Origin: an uncultured Collinsella sp.
Lineage (GTDB): Bacteria; Actinomycetota; Coriobacteriia; Coriobacteriales; Coriobacteriaceae
Direction: 5' to 3'
NCBI GenBank assembly: GCA_949287065.1
Contig: CASEEV010000077.1
Coordinates: 54,493-118,492 of the forward strand
Length of the DNA: 64,000 nucleotides
Part shown: in pieces, positions 17,505 to 26,797 of the stretch
Position numbering within the stretch: position 1 is the first letter of the stretch
How the letters are laid out: each line of letters starts with the position of its first letter
The notes under the pieces: model-generated
Database searches by the model: none
The model's input: the letters and a program-made list of their open reading frames with translations, nothing else
Told to the model about the DNA's origin: nothing
Translations under genes and position numbers: made by a program

Positions 17505-17521
17505 GTAGAGAGGGGTGGAGC

Positions 17522-18373
17522 ATGGCCGAGATTATCGTCGCCAATCGGGCTGGCGCCTGCTACGGCGTTGAGCGCGCGCTGAGCCTTACGCTCGAGAACG
17601 CCGAGCATGCTTCGGGTCCCGTGCACACCCTTGGTCCCCTGATCCACAACCCCATCGTGGTCAAAGATCTTGAGGCGCGGGGCGTGCGCGTTGCGGACCG
17701 CCCTGCAGACGCGGGATCAGGCCTTCTCATCATTCGCGCGCACGGTACTACCCCGGAGGTTATCGCCGAGGCGCAAGGGCTCGGGCTGGAGGTTCTCGAC
17801 GCCACGTGCCCTTACGTGAAGAAGGTCCATGTGGCAGCCGAGAAGCTCGTTCGCGCCGGGTACGACGTGCTTGTCGTAGGCGAGGCGGGCCATCCCGAGG
17901 TGGAGGGTATTCTGGGGCATGCTGGCAAGGCCCGCGTCGTTGGCAGCGTCGAGGACGTCCGCGCCCTCGAGGAGGGAGGCGCTCTGGGCCATAAGGTCGG
18001 CGTGGTGGTTCAGACCACTCAGCGCCTGCCTTTGTTGCAGGCCGTTGTTTCCGAGCTTCTTGCGTCTGCTAAAGAGGTCCGCGTCATCAACACTATCTGC
18101 GCCGCCACGCAGGAGCGCCAGCAAGCCGCCGCAGAGCTCGCGGCGCAGGTTGACGCTATGATCGTTGTGGGCGGAAAGAACTCCGGCAATACGCGCAGGC
18201 TTTACGAGATCTGCGCCGACGCCTGTGCGAACACGCACCATATCGAGGACGTCGAAGAGCTCGACGGCTCATGGGTGCACGATGCAGTAAAGATCGGCGT
18301 GACCGCAGGCGCCTCTACGCCGCAGGCGCATATCGACGGCGTGGTGGCACGGCTCAGGGAGCTCTCGCGCTGA
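17522..18373 (+). CDS. ispH: 4-hydroxy-3-methylbut-2-enyl diphosphate reductase
   Basis: The last MEP enzyme, a [4Fe-4S] reductase giving IPP and DMAPP. The 283-aa protein has the three cluster cysteines (RAGACYGVERA about residue 13, LDATCPYVKKVH about 99, INTICAATQERQ about 195), plus RAHGTTPEV, GHPEVEGILG and GGKNSGNTRRL. ATG 17522 has AGAGGGGTGGAG upstream; a longer frame overlaps plsC and is rejected. cmk-plsC-ispH is a common actinobacterial/clostridial grouping. Confidence 0.96.
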   Translation: MAEIIVANRAGACYGVERALSLTLENAEHASGPVHTLGPLIHNPIVVKDLEARGVRVADRPADAGSGLLIIRAHGTTPEVIAEAQGLGLEVLDATCPYVKKVHVAAEKLVRAGYDVLVVGEAGHPEVEGILGHAGKARVVGSVEDVRALEEGGALGHKVGVVVQTTQRLPLLQAVVSELLASAKEVRVINTICAATQERQQAAAELAAQVDAMIVVGGKNSGNTRRLYEICADACANTHHIEDVEELDGSWVHDAVKIGVTAGASTPQAHIDGVVARLRELSR

Positions 18374-18453
18374 GTCTGTGCTTTTTGACGCACGGTCCAA
18401 AGGATGCCCATACCATCTGCTATGAACACGTTGTTTCCCGACGAGGAGATCCT

Positions 18454-19860
18454 GTGCCAGACAGCCGTCAGACAATTCCCGCTTACGCTCGCACAAACGC
18501 CGATTACGCGCCTACGCGCGAGAGCGGGCGCGGCGCTTGGGTTACGGCTGTTCGAGATGAGTCACCTGCATGGGCGGCCGGTATCGAGGCCGGCATGTGC
18601 GTCCTCACCGTCAACGGCAAGCCTCTTACCGACATGATCGTATGGCTCTGGGAGACTGGAGACGAGACCGTGGACCTCGAGGTCTTCGATCCGCGCGACG
18701 GCATGACAAGCCCTTGCACGCTCGAGCGCGAGGTGGGAGAGGACTGGGGCATCTCGTTTTGCGACGCCGTGTTCGACGGTATGCGCACCTGCGTCAATGC
18801 CTGCACCTTCTGCTTCATGGGCATGCTTCCCAAGCACCTGCGGACCACGCTCTACATTCGCGACGACGACTACCGCCTGAGTTTTTTGCAGGGGAACTTC
18901 GTCACGCTCACCAACCTCACCGATGATGACGTTGCCAATGTCGTCGACAAGCACCTGAGCCCCATGAACGTCTCGCTTCATGCGGTAACGCCCGAGGTGC
19001 GTCAGCGCCTCATAGGGCGCAACGCGCAGCGCGGGCTCGACGTGCTCGAGAAGTTCATTGATGCGGGTATCGAGATCCATGCGCAGATCGTGCTCTGCCC
19101 GGGCATCAACGACGGCGCGGAACTCGACCGCACGCTGAGTTTCTGCGAGGCGCATCCGGAGGTTACGAGTCTCGCGGTCGTGCCCTTGGGCTACACCAAG
19201 TACGCGCGAAACTTCCACTCTTCCTTCTCCGACAACCCGGATGCGGCTCGCGCGGTCATCGCACAGGTCGAACCGTATCAGGAGCACGCCCGCAAGCGAT
19301 GCGGGCGAACGGTGTTTCAGCTCTCGGACGAGTTCTACCTCGATGCGCATCTGCCCGTTCCTCAGGCCGAGGCGTACGACGGCTACCCGCAGTACTACGA
19401 CGGCATCGGCATGCTCAGGAGCTATCTTGACGACGCTGCCGAGTGCCTTGCAAACGAGACGGAGCCCCTTGCGCGTGTTCGCCGCTCGCTGGATGCAGAA
19501 GGGCTCGATCTTGTCGTTCTCTCCGGCAAGGCAGCCGCACAAACAGTCGCGTCGTTTGTTGAGCAGGCGCCGCTCTGCGGGCGCGTATGTGCCGTGCGCA
19601 ACGACTTCTTCGGCGGCAACGTCGATGTAACGGGCCTCATGTGCGTCTGCGACATCCTGACACAGCTGCCTGAGCGCCTCGACGGCACGCTTGTCGTCGT
19701 CCCCAACGTCATGTTCAACGCCGACGGGCTCACGCTCGACAGCTCGTCGCAGCAAGATCTCGAAGAGCAGCTCGCCGCCCGCGGCGCCCGCGTTCTCGTC
19801 TCCTCAACCCTCCCGTACGATCTTCTCGACGGGCTAGAGACGGCGTTACCTGAAGCGTGA
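18454..19860 (+). CDS. DUF512 family radical SAM protein with PDZ domain
   Basis: A 468-aa protein of the DUF512 family, commonly encoded next to der. Residues about 30-90 form a PDZ-like domain (WAAGIEAGMCVLTVNGKPL). A radical-SAM-type CVNACTFC cluster motif (CxxxCxxC) and a TIM-barrel region follow, then the DUF512 C-terminal half (from about residue 285). The reaction is unknown. GTG 18454 is chosen for GAGGAG 5 nt upstream; the open frame further upstream has no ribosome-binding site and overlaps ispH. The 80-nt gap after ispH shows TTGACG at 18385 but no well-placed -10. Confidence 0.85.
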   Translation: MPDSRQTIPAYARTNADYAPTRESGRGAWVTAVRDESPAWAAGIEAGMCVLTVNGKPLTDMIVWLWETGDETVDLEVFDPRDGMTSPCTLEREVGEDWGISFCDAVFDGMRTCVNACTFCFMGMLPKHLRTTLYIRDDDYRLSFLQGNFVTLTNLTDDDVANVVDKHLSPMNVSLHAVTPEVRQRLIGRNAQRGLDVLEKFIDAGIEIHAQIVLCPGINDGAELDRTLSFCEAHPEVTSLAVVPLGYTKYARNFHSSFSDNPDAARAVIAQVEPYQEHARKRCGRTVFQLSDEFYLDAHLPVPQAEAYDGYPQYYDGIGMLRSYLDDAAECLANETEPLARVRRSLDAEGLDLVVLSGKAAAQTVASFVEQAPLCGRVCAVRNDFFGGNVDVTGLMCVCDILTQLPERLDGTLVVVPNVMFNADGLTLDSSSQQDLEEQLAARGARVLVSSTLPYDLLDGLETALPEA

Positions 19861-19969
19861 CGCACAGATCTGAACACAAGCAACGGTTGAGAGAATCGCC
19901 CGTGCCAACTCGGTATGTTGATAGACTCTGCGTGCACATGCTGTGAATGCTAGGGCCGTACAGGTGGCC

Positions 19970-19978
19970 TGGTATAAA
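19970..19978 (+). promoter_or_regulatory. Extended -10 promoter element for der
   Basis: TGGTATAAA (TG at 19970-19971, TATAAA 19973-19978) in the 164-nt gap between the DUF512 gene and der. No good -35 is visible, consistent with an extended -10 promoter. Confidence 0.55.
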
Positions 19979-20024
19979 ATTAATCTGTCTGCAAAGATTG
20001 ATGCACCGCTTCGGGAGCTGATGT

Positions 20025-21365
20025 ATGAAACCTATCGTAGCTGTGGTCGGCCGGCCTAATGTCGGCAAGTCCACGCTGGTCAACCGCGTTGCCGAGGAGG
20101 GCAACGCCATTGTGCACGAGAGCCGCGGCGTCACGCGCGACCGCTCGTACCATGAGGCCGATTGGGCCGGACGTTCCTTCATCCTCGTTGACACGGGCGG
20201 TATCGAACCGCTCAAGAGCGACGACGTGTTCGCCACGCCCATTCGCGACCAGGCGCTGCTCGCAAGCGAAGAGGCCGACGTCATCCTCTTCGTCGTAGAC
20301 GGCTCTACGGGCATCACTGAGGAGGACGAGAGCGTCGCGCGTATGCTCAAGCGCGCCAAAGCCCCGGTCTTCTTGCTCGTCAACAAGCTCGACAACCCCG
20401 CCAATACCGACGCGCTCTGGGAGTTCTACTCGCTCGGCGTGGGCGAGCCGTATCCGATCTCGGCGGCGCACGGCCACGGCACGGGAGACGTGCTCGACCT
20501 CGTGGTCGAGAAGTTCCCGCCCGAGGACCCCTTTGACGAGGAGGATGCTGATGACGACGCGCTCAACGTCGCCATCGTGGGCCGTCCGAACGCGGGCAAG
20601 TCGTCGCTCTTCAACAAGATCATCGGCCAGGAGCGCTCCATCGTGTCCGATGTTGCCGGTACCACGCGCGACGCCATCGACACGGTCATCGAGCACGACG
20701 GTCGACGCTACCGCTTTGTCGACACGGCCGGCATGCGCAAGAAGAGCGTGGTGCGCGAAGACGTTGAGTACTACTCCATCGTGCGCGGCCTGCGCGTGAT
20801 GGAGCGCGCCGACGTGGCGCTGCTCGTGATCGACTCCACCATCGGCGTGACCGAGCAGGATCAGAAAATCGTGAACCTCGCCATCGAGCGCGGCTGCGCC
20901 GTCGTGGCGCTGCTCAACAAGTGGGACCTTCTCGGGTCCGACCGCGAGCGCGACAAAGTGCTCGACTCCTTCGAGACCCGCTTCAGCTACGCCTCCTGGA
21001 TTCCGTACCTGCGCATCTCAGCGCTCACAGGCCGCGCGGTCACGAAGATCTGGAACATGATCGACACGGCCGCCGCGCATCGCGGACTTGCGGTCCCCAC
21101 CAGCGCGCTCAACCGTCTGCTCACGCAGATGCGCGAGTTCGGTCACACCGTTACCAAGAACCGTCGCCGCCTGCGCATGCACTACGTCACGCAGACGGGC
21201 AAGAACCCTCCCGCGTTCACGTTTTTTGTCAACCACACCGATCTCGTCGACGACACGTACCGCCGTTATATCGAGAACCGCATGCGCGAGGCGTTCGACC
21301 TGGCAGGCACGCCCATTCGCCTGCGTTTCCGCAACAAGAAGAAGGAGGACGGTGAGGACGCATGA
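20025..21365 (+). CDS. der: Ribosome biogenesis GTPase Der (EngA)
   Basis: A double GTPase needed for 50S assembly. The 446-aa protein has two G domains, each with P-loop (GRPNVGKST about residue 9; GRPNAGKSS about 187), DTGG or DTAG switch II, and NKLD or NKWD. A C-terminal KH-like domain (HYVTQTGKNPPAFTFF) follows. ATG 20025 has GGGAGC upstream. The stop overlaps the plsY ATG (ATGA). DUF512-der-plsY-gpsA is a conserved neighbourhood. Confidence 0.97.
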   Translation: MKPIVAVVGRPNVGKSTLVNRVAEEGNAIVHESRGVTRDRSYHEADWAGRSFILVDTGGIEPLKSDDVFATPIRDQALLASEEADVILFVVDGSTGITEEDESVARMLKRAKAPVFLLVNKLDNPANTDALWEFYSLGVGEPYPISAAHGHGTGDVLDLVVEKFPPEDPFDEEDADDDALNVAIVGRPNAGKSSLFNKIIGQERSIVSDVAGTTRDAIDTVIEHDGRRYRFVDTAGMRKKSVVREDVEYYSIVRGLRVMERADVALLVIDSTIGVTEQDQKIVNLAIERGCAVVALLNKWDLLGSDRERDKVLDSFETRFSYASWIPYLRISALTGRAVTKIWNMIDTAAAHRGLAVPTSALNRLLTQMREFGHTVTKNRRRLRMHYVTQTGKNPPAFTFFVNHTDLVDDTYRRYIENRMREAFDLAGTPIRLRFRNKKKEDGEDA

Positions 21366-22021
21366 CGACCGTCGTTCTGATCGTATGCCTGATTCTCTCG
21401 TTTTTGCTCGGCGGCGTTCCCTTCGGACTCATCGTAGGCAAGGTCATGGCCAACGAGGATATTCGCACCGAGGGCTCGGGCAATATCGGCACCACGAACG
21501 CGCTGCGCGTTCTGGGCCCACTCGCCGGCGCGCTCACGCTGCTCTTCGACTGCCTCAAGGGCATCATCGCCGTCTGCCTTTCGCGTGCCGCGCTCCTATG
21601 GGCGCTCGGCAGCGGGGGAGAAGGGCTGCTCGCCCCCGGAGGGGGGCACGACCTGTATCTGGCCCTTGTGGCTTTTGCCGCCGTAGCTGGTCACATGTAC
21701 TCGCCCTACCTCGGCTTCAAAGGCGGGAAGGGCATTGCCGTAGGCTTTGGCGTGTGCATCGCCTGGGTGTGGCCCGTGGGTCTCTCGCTCTGGGTCCCGT
21801 TCCTTATTGGCGTGGTGCTCACGCGCTACGTCTCGGTGGGCTCCATTGCGGCTGCCGCGTCGCTTCCGATTTGGGTTCTCGTCTATTACCCGCAGGCAAC
21901 GACGGGCTTTGTCGGCGTCTTTGTTCTGCTTGCCGTTCTCGTGATCTGGGCGCATCGATCCAACATCGTGAAGCTCGCCCACCACAAGGAGTCGAAGCTC
22001 TCGTTCTCGAAGAAGAAATAG
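21362..22021 (+). CDS. plsY: Glycerol-3-phosphate acyltransferase PlsY
   Basis: A polytopic enzyme that acylates glycerol-3-phosphate from acyl-phosphate, the first committed step of phospholipid synthesis. The 219-aa protein shows the three cytoplasmic motifs: GSGNIGTTNALRVLG, GHMYSPYLGFKGGKGIA, and HRSNIVKLAHHKESK at the C-terminus. It has about five TM segments. It overlaps der by 4 nt. gpsA, next, makes its substrate, and plsC (16767) takes the next step. Confidence 0.95.
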   Translation: MTTVVLIVCLILSFLLGGVPFGLIVGKVMANEDIRTEGSGNIGTTNALRVLGPLAGALTLLFDCLKGIIAVCLSRAALLWALGSGGEGLLAPGGGHDLYLALVAFAAVAGHMYSPYLGFKGGKGIAVGFGVCIAWVWPVGLSLWVPFLIGVVLTRYVSVGSIAAAASLPIWVLVYYPQATTGFVGVFVLLAVLVIWAHRSNIVKLAHHKESKLSFSKKK

Positions 22022-22053
22022 CGGGCGCGAATCGCCCTCGCAAGGAGGAACGC

Positions 22054-23058
22054 ATGAAGATCGCACTTATCGGTTCGGGTTCTTGGGGCACCGCCATGGC
22101 GGGCCATGTGGCACCGCAAACCGATTCTATTCAGATGTGGGCCCTTGAGGAAGACATCGTTCAGAGCGTGAACGAGCGTCACGTGAATTGCCGCTACCTC
22201 AAGGAATACGAGCTTCCCCATAACGTCACGGCTACCAACAGCATGGCCGACGCCCTCGACGGTGCCGACGGCGTTATCATCGCGTCGCCCTCGACCTTCA
22301 TTCGCTCGGTCGCCCACCAGGTTGCCGAGCATGTTGGCTCCGACACGCCGATCCTCTGCCTTGCCAAGGGCATCGAGTTTGAAACGGGCAAGCTCATGAG
22401 CGAGGTCATTGCCGACGAAGTGGGCAACGAGAGTCGCGTTGCCGCGTTGTCGGGCCCCAACCACGCCGAGGAGGTCTGCCGCGACTGCCTTTCGGCTTCC
22501 GTTGTGGCCGCTCTCGACGCCGACGTTGCGGAGTTCTTCAAGAAGCTGCTTCTTACCAAGAACTTCCGCGTGTACGTTACCGACGACATGGTAGGCATCG
22601 AGACCTGTGGCGCTTCCAAGAACGTCATCGCCCTCATGTGCGGCATGGCCGTTGGCTACGGCTACGGCGACAACACGCTCGCCCTTCTCATGACGCGCGG
22701 CCTTGCCGAGATCAGCCGCCTTGTAGCTGCCCGTAACGGTAACCCGCTCACGTGCATGGGCCTCGCCGGCATGGGCGACCTCATTGTGACCTGCACCTCT
22801 CCGTTCTCGCGCAACCGCACCTTCGGCGAGGCGTTCGCGCGCCGCGGCATCTCGCTCGACGAGTACCAGGCCGAGACCCACATGGTCGTCGAGGGCGCGC
22901 AGGCTGCGCGCAGCATCACGCGTCTGGCCCGCGAGCTTGGTGCGGACCTGCCGATCACCTTTGCCGTCAACGCCGTGCTTTGGGAAGGCGCCTCTAAAGA
23001 CGAGGTGCTCAAGGGCCTCGTCGACCGCATTCCCAACGAAGAGTTCTACGGCCTGTAA
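22054..23058 (+). CDS. gpsA: NAD(P)H-dependent glycerol-3-phosphate dehydrogenase
   Basis: Reduces dihydroxyacetone phosphate to sn-glycerol-3-phosphate for PlsY. The 334-aa protein has an N-terminal Rossmann GSGSWGTAMA (about residues 7-16), CLAKGIE, LSGPNHAEEV, and the catalytic region GIETCGASKNVIALMCG with Lys in ASKN. C-terminal GLAGMGDLIVTCTSP is typical. ATG 22054 has AAGGAGG upstream; a much longer upstream frame reads through der and plsY and is rejected. Confidence 0.97.
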   Translation: MKIALIGSGSWGTAMAGHVAPQTDSIQMWALEEDIVQSVNERHVNCRYLKEYELPHNVTATNSMADALDGADGVIIASPSTFIRSVAHQVAEHVGSDTPILCLAKGIEFETGKLMSEVIADEVGNESRVAALSGPNHAEEVCRDCLSASVVAALDADVAEFFKKLLLTKNFRVYVTDDMVGIETCGASKNVIALMCGMAVGYGYGDNTLALLMTRGLAEISRLVAARNGNPLTCMGLAGMGDLIVTCTSPFSRNRTFGEAFARRGISLDEYQAETHMVVEGAQAARSITRLARELGADLPITFAVNAVLWEGASKDEVLKGLVDRIPNEEFYGL

Positions 23059-23075
23059 TATCCGGAAGGAGAACC

Positions 23076-23753
23076 ATGGACCAGGTTATGCTCGTTGCCC
23101 CTTCTCTGCTTGCCGCTGACCTCGGAAACCTCCAGAGGAGCCTGGACGCAGTGGCGACGGCCGATATTCTTCACTTCGACGTCATGGACGGTCACTTTAC
23201 GAAGAACCTGACGTTTGGCGCCGGCATGATCGAGGCGGTCAAGTCGGTCTCGTCGCTTCCTGTCGACGCCCATCTCATGGTCTCCAACCCCGACGACACG
23301 GTTGACTGGTACCTCGATGCGGGCGCCGACTTCGTAACGGTGCACTACGAGGCCGCCACGCATCTGCATCGCGTCGTGTGGCGCATCAAAGACGCCGGGC
23401 GCAAGGCGGGCGTCGTCCTCAATCCTGCGACGCCCGTTTCGGTGCTGCGCGACATCATCCCCGACCTCGATATGGTCCTGCTCATGAGCGTCAACCCCGG
23501 ATTCGGCGGCCAGAAGTTCATCGACAACACGTTCAACAAGCTCAACGACCTCACCGCGCTGTGCGCTGAGCGCGACGCGCATCCGCTTATCGAGATCGAC
23601 GGCGGTGTCTCGAGCAAGAACGCCGAGGCACTTGGCCGCGGGGGCGCCAACGTGCTCGTTGCCGGTTCCGCTGTCTTTGGCGCAGACGATCCTGCTGCCG
23701 AGATCTCGGCCATCCGCGCCAATGCCCTCGCGGGCCTTGCTTCCCGGGCGTGA
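23076..23753 (+). CDS. rpe: Ribulose-phosphate 3-epimerase
   Basis: Interconverts ribulose-5-P and xylulose-5-P in the pentose phosphate pathway. The 225-aa TIM barrel shows VAPSLLAADLGNL (about residues 6-18), HFDVMDGHFTKNLTFG (catalytic Asp, metal His), VDAHLMV, SVNPGFGGQKFI and EIDGGVS (second Asp). ATG 23076 has GGAAGGAG upstream. Its last codon overlaps the candidate GTG start of the cysteine desulfurase (GTGA). Confidence 0.97.
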   Translation: MDQVMLVAPSLLAADLGNLQRSLDAVATADILHFDVMDGHFTKNLTFGAGMIEAVKSVSSLPVDAHLMVSNPDDTVDWYLDAGADFVTVHYEAATHLHRVVWRIKDAGRKAGVVLNPATPVSVLRDIIPDLDMVLLMSVNPGFGGQKFIDNTFNKLNDLTALCAERDAHPLIEIDGGVSSKNAEALGRGGANVLVAGSAVFGADDPAAEISAIRANALAGLASRA

Positions 23754-24913
23754 CGCGCAACATGGTCAATTTGGACTACGCCGCATCGACGCCTCTGAGG
23801 AAAGAGGCGCTCGAGGCGCTTCGGGCCTATGATGCCGCGCCGTACGCCGGAGCCAATCCGAACTCCCTGCACTCGCTTGGCCGTCAGGCTGCATGCAGGC
23901 TCGAAGAGGCTCGTCGCAGCGTCGCTCGTTCTCTGGGAGCTCGCGTGCGTCCTAATGAGATCATCTTTACCGGGGGTGGAACCGAAGCTAACCTGCTTGC
24001 GCTCGCCGGCATCTCCGAGGGCGTGCGCTCTCGTGACGGCAAGCGAAACCGGGTGGTTCTCTCGGCTATAGAGCATGATTCCGTGCTTGACAACGCGACG
24101 GTGCTCAAGCGCATGGGCTTTTCGGTTTCCTGTGTCGCGCCCCAGCATAACGGCGCCATCTCTCCTGATGCGTTAGCGAATGTGCTGGACGAACATGTCG
24201 CTCTGGTGTCGTGCCAGATAGCGAACAACGAGACCGGCGTGGTTCAACCCGTGAAAGAGCTAGCGGCTCTTGCCCACGGTTGCGGCGCCAAGTTTCATAG
24301 CGATGCCATCCAGGGTTATTTGCACATTCCGTTTGACGTAGGCGACCTCGGTGTCGACGCGCTTAGCGTTGCCGGCCACAAGGTCGGAGCTCCGGTGAGC
24401 GTCGGCGCGCTCTACCTTGCCTCGCGCACGTCCCTGACGCCGCAGGTATACGGCGGTGGGCAAGAGGCGGGGAGAAGGGCCGGCACCCAGGATGTGCGCA
24501 GCGCCATGGCGCTCGCCGCCGTTGCCGACGCATTGCACCCGAACGTTGCCGACGAGCGCGCACGCGTGCAGGCGCTTTCTGACGAACTGTACCGCGACCT
24601 TCTCGCATGTCCTCGCATCCATGCGACCATGGGAGATCCGTTCTCCGTGGAGCGCTTGCCCGGCATCGTGTCGGTATACGTCGAAGGTGCCGAGAGCGAG
24701 GATCTTATCCTGAAGCTCGACGCGGCGGGCTTTTCGGTTTCTGCGGGCTCTGCCTGCTCGAGCGCCTCGCTCGATCCGAGCCATGTGCTCGGTGCCATGG
24801 GGCTTCCGCGAGCAAAGGCTCTCGGGGCATTGCGCATCTCGTTTGACGACCGTGTCGACGAGCGCGATCTCGACAAGTTCGCAGACGTTCTCCGCTCTTT
24901 GGCGTGTGCCTGA
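23750..24913 (+). CDS. Cysteine desulfurase (NifS/IscS class)
   Basis: A PLP enzyme that takes sulfur from cysteine as a persulfide. The 387-aa protein begins with the usual LDYAASTPLR. It has FTGGGTEANLLAL, the PLP-binding lysine in VAGHKVGAP (about residue 207), and the mobile catalytic-cysteine loop SAGSACSSASLDPSHVL (about 330-346). The class I-like loop and overlap with mnmA (TGATG) argue that it supplies sulfur for tRNA 2-thiouridine. The start is uncertain: GTG 23750 overlaps the rpe stop, while ATG 23762 is 4 codons later; neither has a clear Shine-Dalgarno. Confidence 0.93.
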   Translation: MTRNMVNLDYAASTPLRKEALEALRAYDAAPYAGANPNSLHSLGRQAACRLEEARRSVARSLGARVRPNEIIFTGGGTEANLLALAGISEGVRSRDGKRNRVVLSAIEHDSVLDNATVLKRMGFSVSCVAPQHNGAISPDALANVLDEHVALVSCQIANNETGVVQPVKELAALAHGCGAKFHSDAIQGYLHIPFDVGDLGVDALSVAGHKVGAPVSVGALYLASRTSLTPQVYGGGQEAGRRAGTQDVRSAMALAAVADALHPNVADERARVQALSDELYRDLLACPRIHATMGDPFSVERLPGIVSVYVEGAESEDLILKLDAAGFSVSAGSACSSASLDPSHVLGAMGLPRAKALGALRISFDDRVDERDLDKFADVLRSLACA

Positions 24914-25956
24914 TGGCCCGCTACGTTGTCGGCCTGTCTGGCGGAGTGGACTCCTCGGCTGTCTGCAGCCTGCTTCTCGAAGAAGGCCACGAGGTATATG
25001 CCTGCCTGCTCACGATGCAGCACGAGCCCTGTGCCGTGCCTGCATGTGATGCGCTCGAGCGGGCCCGAACGTTGAGCCAGAGCCTCGGCATCCCTCTCGT
25101 GGAACGCGACGTGTCCGAGCTGTTCGCCCGCTCGGTGGTGTCGCAGTTTGTCGACGAGTACGCGTGCGGCAGAACGCCCAACCCCTGCATCGTATGCAAC
25201 GCATCGGTGAAGTTCGCGGCCCTCGACCTTGTGGCCACGGAACTCGGCTGCGACCTCATCGCAACGGGACATTACGTCGGATGCACGCGAGTCTCGCCCC
25301 ATCGCTCCCTCGTAGTTCGCGGAGACGACCCCATCAAAGACCAGAGTTACTTTTTGTACCGCGTTGACCCGCGTATCCTTTCTCGCTGCCGGTTCCCGTT
25401 GGCCTCGGTGAGCAAAGCCGATACGCGTTCCTACGCGAGTCAGCACAACCTCTCTGCAGCACATGCCAAAGACTCTACGGGCGTGTGCTTCTCGCCGGGC
25501 GGCGATTACCATGAGACCATACGCGCGCTGCGGCCCGGGCTTCTCGAGCCGGGCCCGATCGTATCGGAGGACGGGGAGCTTCTCGGCGAGCACGCGGGCA
25601 TTGCGTGCTATACGATCGGCCAGCGCAAGGGCCTCGGCCTTTCGGGCGGTCCTTGGTTCATCACGCGCATCGATTCTAAGTCGAGGGTCATCACGGTGGC
25701 GCACGGTTCCCAGCCGCATGCGAGATCGTTTTATCTCAGCGATACCGTGCTTTGGGATGAGCTTGATCGTGGGGGCGCGTGCCTTGTTCAGACGCATTAT
25801 CGTGCCAAGGCGAGGCCCGCTCATATGACCATTGCAGGATCTGCCGCCCACGTGGAGCTCGATGAGGGCAACACGCTCGCCGCTGACGGGCAGTCCTGTG
25901 TGCTGTATCGAAACAATACGGTCATTGGCGGCGGCTACATTAGGCTTCAGGCGTAA
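24913..25956 (+). CDS. mnmA: tRNA-specific 2-thiouridylase MnmA
   Basis: Installs the 2-thio group on U34 of tRNA-Lys, -Glu and -Gln. The 347-aa protein has the PP-loop SGGVDSS (about residues 8-14), NPCIVCN with the first catalytic cysteine, KDQSYFLYRV, and DSTGVCF with the second. A C-terminal beta-barrel follows. ATG 24913 shares its A with the desulfurase stop. An upstream in-frame TTG/ATG would add 3 residues. Confidence 0.95.
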   Translation: MARYVVGLSGGVDSSAVCSLLLEEGHEVYACLLTMQHEPCAVPACDALERARTLSQSLGIPLVERDVSELFARSVVSQFVDEYACGRTPNPCIVCNASVKFAALDLVATELGCDLIATGHYVGCTRVSPHRSLVVRGDDPIKDQSYFLYRVDPRILSRCRFPLASVSKADTRSYASQHNLSAAHAKDSTGVCFSPGGDYHETIRALRPGLLEPGPIVSEDGELLGEHAGIACYTIGQRKGLGLSGGPWFITRIDSKSRVITVAHGSQPHARSFYLSDTVLWDELDRGGACLVQTHYRAKARPAHMTIAGSAAHVELDEGNTLAADGQSCVLYRNNTVIGGGYIRLQA

Positions 25957-25991
25957 GCTAACAGCAACGATAACCACGATAGGGGACCGAT

Positions 25992-26786
25992 ATGTACGTT
26001 GCCGAGCTAGAAGCGTCGCTTTTGAAGACGTTTCCCCGCGAGTCTGCCGAGCCTTGGGACCATGTGGGCATGATGGTAGGGGATCCTCGCGCCGAGGTCG
26101 TCGGCGTTGCCATAGCGCTCGACGCTAACGAGCGCACTGTCCGCCTCGCGCATAGTGCGGGCGCCAATGTGCTGCTCACGCATCATCCCATCGCGATCGA
26201 GCCGCCCGACACGCTGACCCCGCTCCCGAGCGATTCATCACAGGCCGGCTCATGCCTGTACGAGGCGGCCCGACTCGGTGTAAGCGTGATCTCATTGCAC
26301 ACCAACCTTGACCGCAGCCGCGCCGCGCGTGAGCTTCAGGCGAAGCTCGTCGGCTGCTCTGCCGCTTCTTCCCTTGAGAACGCGCAGGACCCCTCGGCGC
26401 TCGGGCTCGGTGCGCTCTGCGAGCTCGACGAGCTCCAAACCTTGCGCTCTCTCGCTCAGCGCGCGGGAGCCGTGTGGCTCACCGAGCCGCGCGTATGGGG
26501 AGACCCGGATCGTCTTTGCCGCCGGGTTGCTGTGCTCGGCGGGTCGCTGGGCGACTGCGCCCAGATGGCACTCGACGCAGGAGCGGATGTGATTATTACG
26601 GGCGAAGCGGGCTATCATAAAGCTCAGGATGCCTGTGCCCGCGGCGTTTCACTTATACTTCTCGGGCACGATCGTTCAGAAGAGCCCTTTTGCACGATTC
26701 TTTCTCATGCCGCAGAAACATGCGGTGTTGAACGCGTACGCATAACGACAGTCGAGGCCGAGCGTCCCTGGTGGACAGCTCAATAA
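25992..26786 (+). CDS. Nif3-like dinuclear metal centre protein
   Basis: A 264-aa member of the NIF3/YqfO family, hexameric proteins with a di-metal site and GTP-cyclohydrolase-I-type-2-like fold. WDHVGMMVGDP at the N-terminus, LLTHHPIA (His pair, metal ligands), HTNLDRS and the C-terminal GHDRSEEP are visible. It is the short form without the PII-like insert. Function in the cell is unsettled. ATG 25992 has AGGGGA upstream. nif3 followed by a zinc-ribbon coiled-coil gene is a common pairing. Confidence 0.88.
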   Translation: MYVAELEASLLKTFPRESAEPWDHVGMMVGDPRAEVVGVAIALDANERTVRLAHSAGANVLLTHHPIAIEPPDTLTPLPSDSSQAGSCLYEAARLGVSVISLHTNLDRSRAARELQAKLVGCSAASSLENAQDPSALGLGALCELDELQTLRSLAQRAGAVWLTEPRVWGDPDRLCRRVAVLGGSLGDCAQMALDAGADVIITGEAGYHKAQDACARGVSLILLGHDRSEEPFCTILSHAAETCGVERVRITTVEAERPWWTAQ

Positions 26787-26797
26787 AAGGAGAGGCA

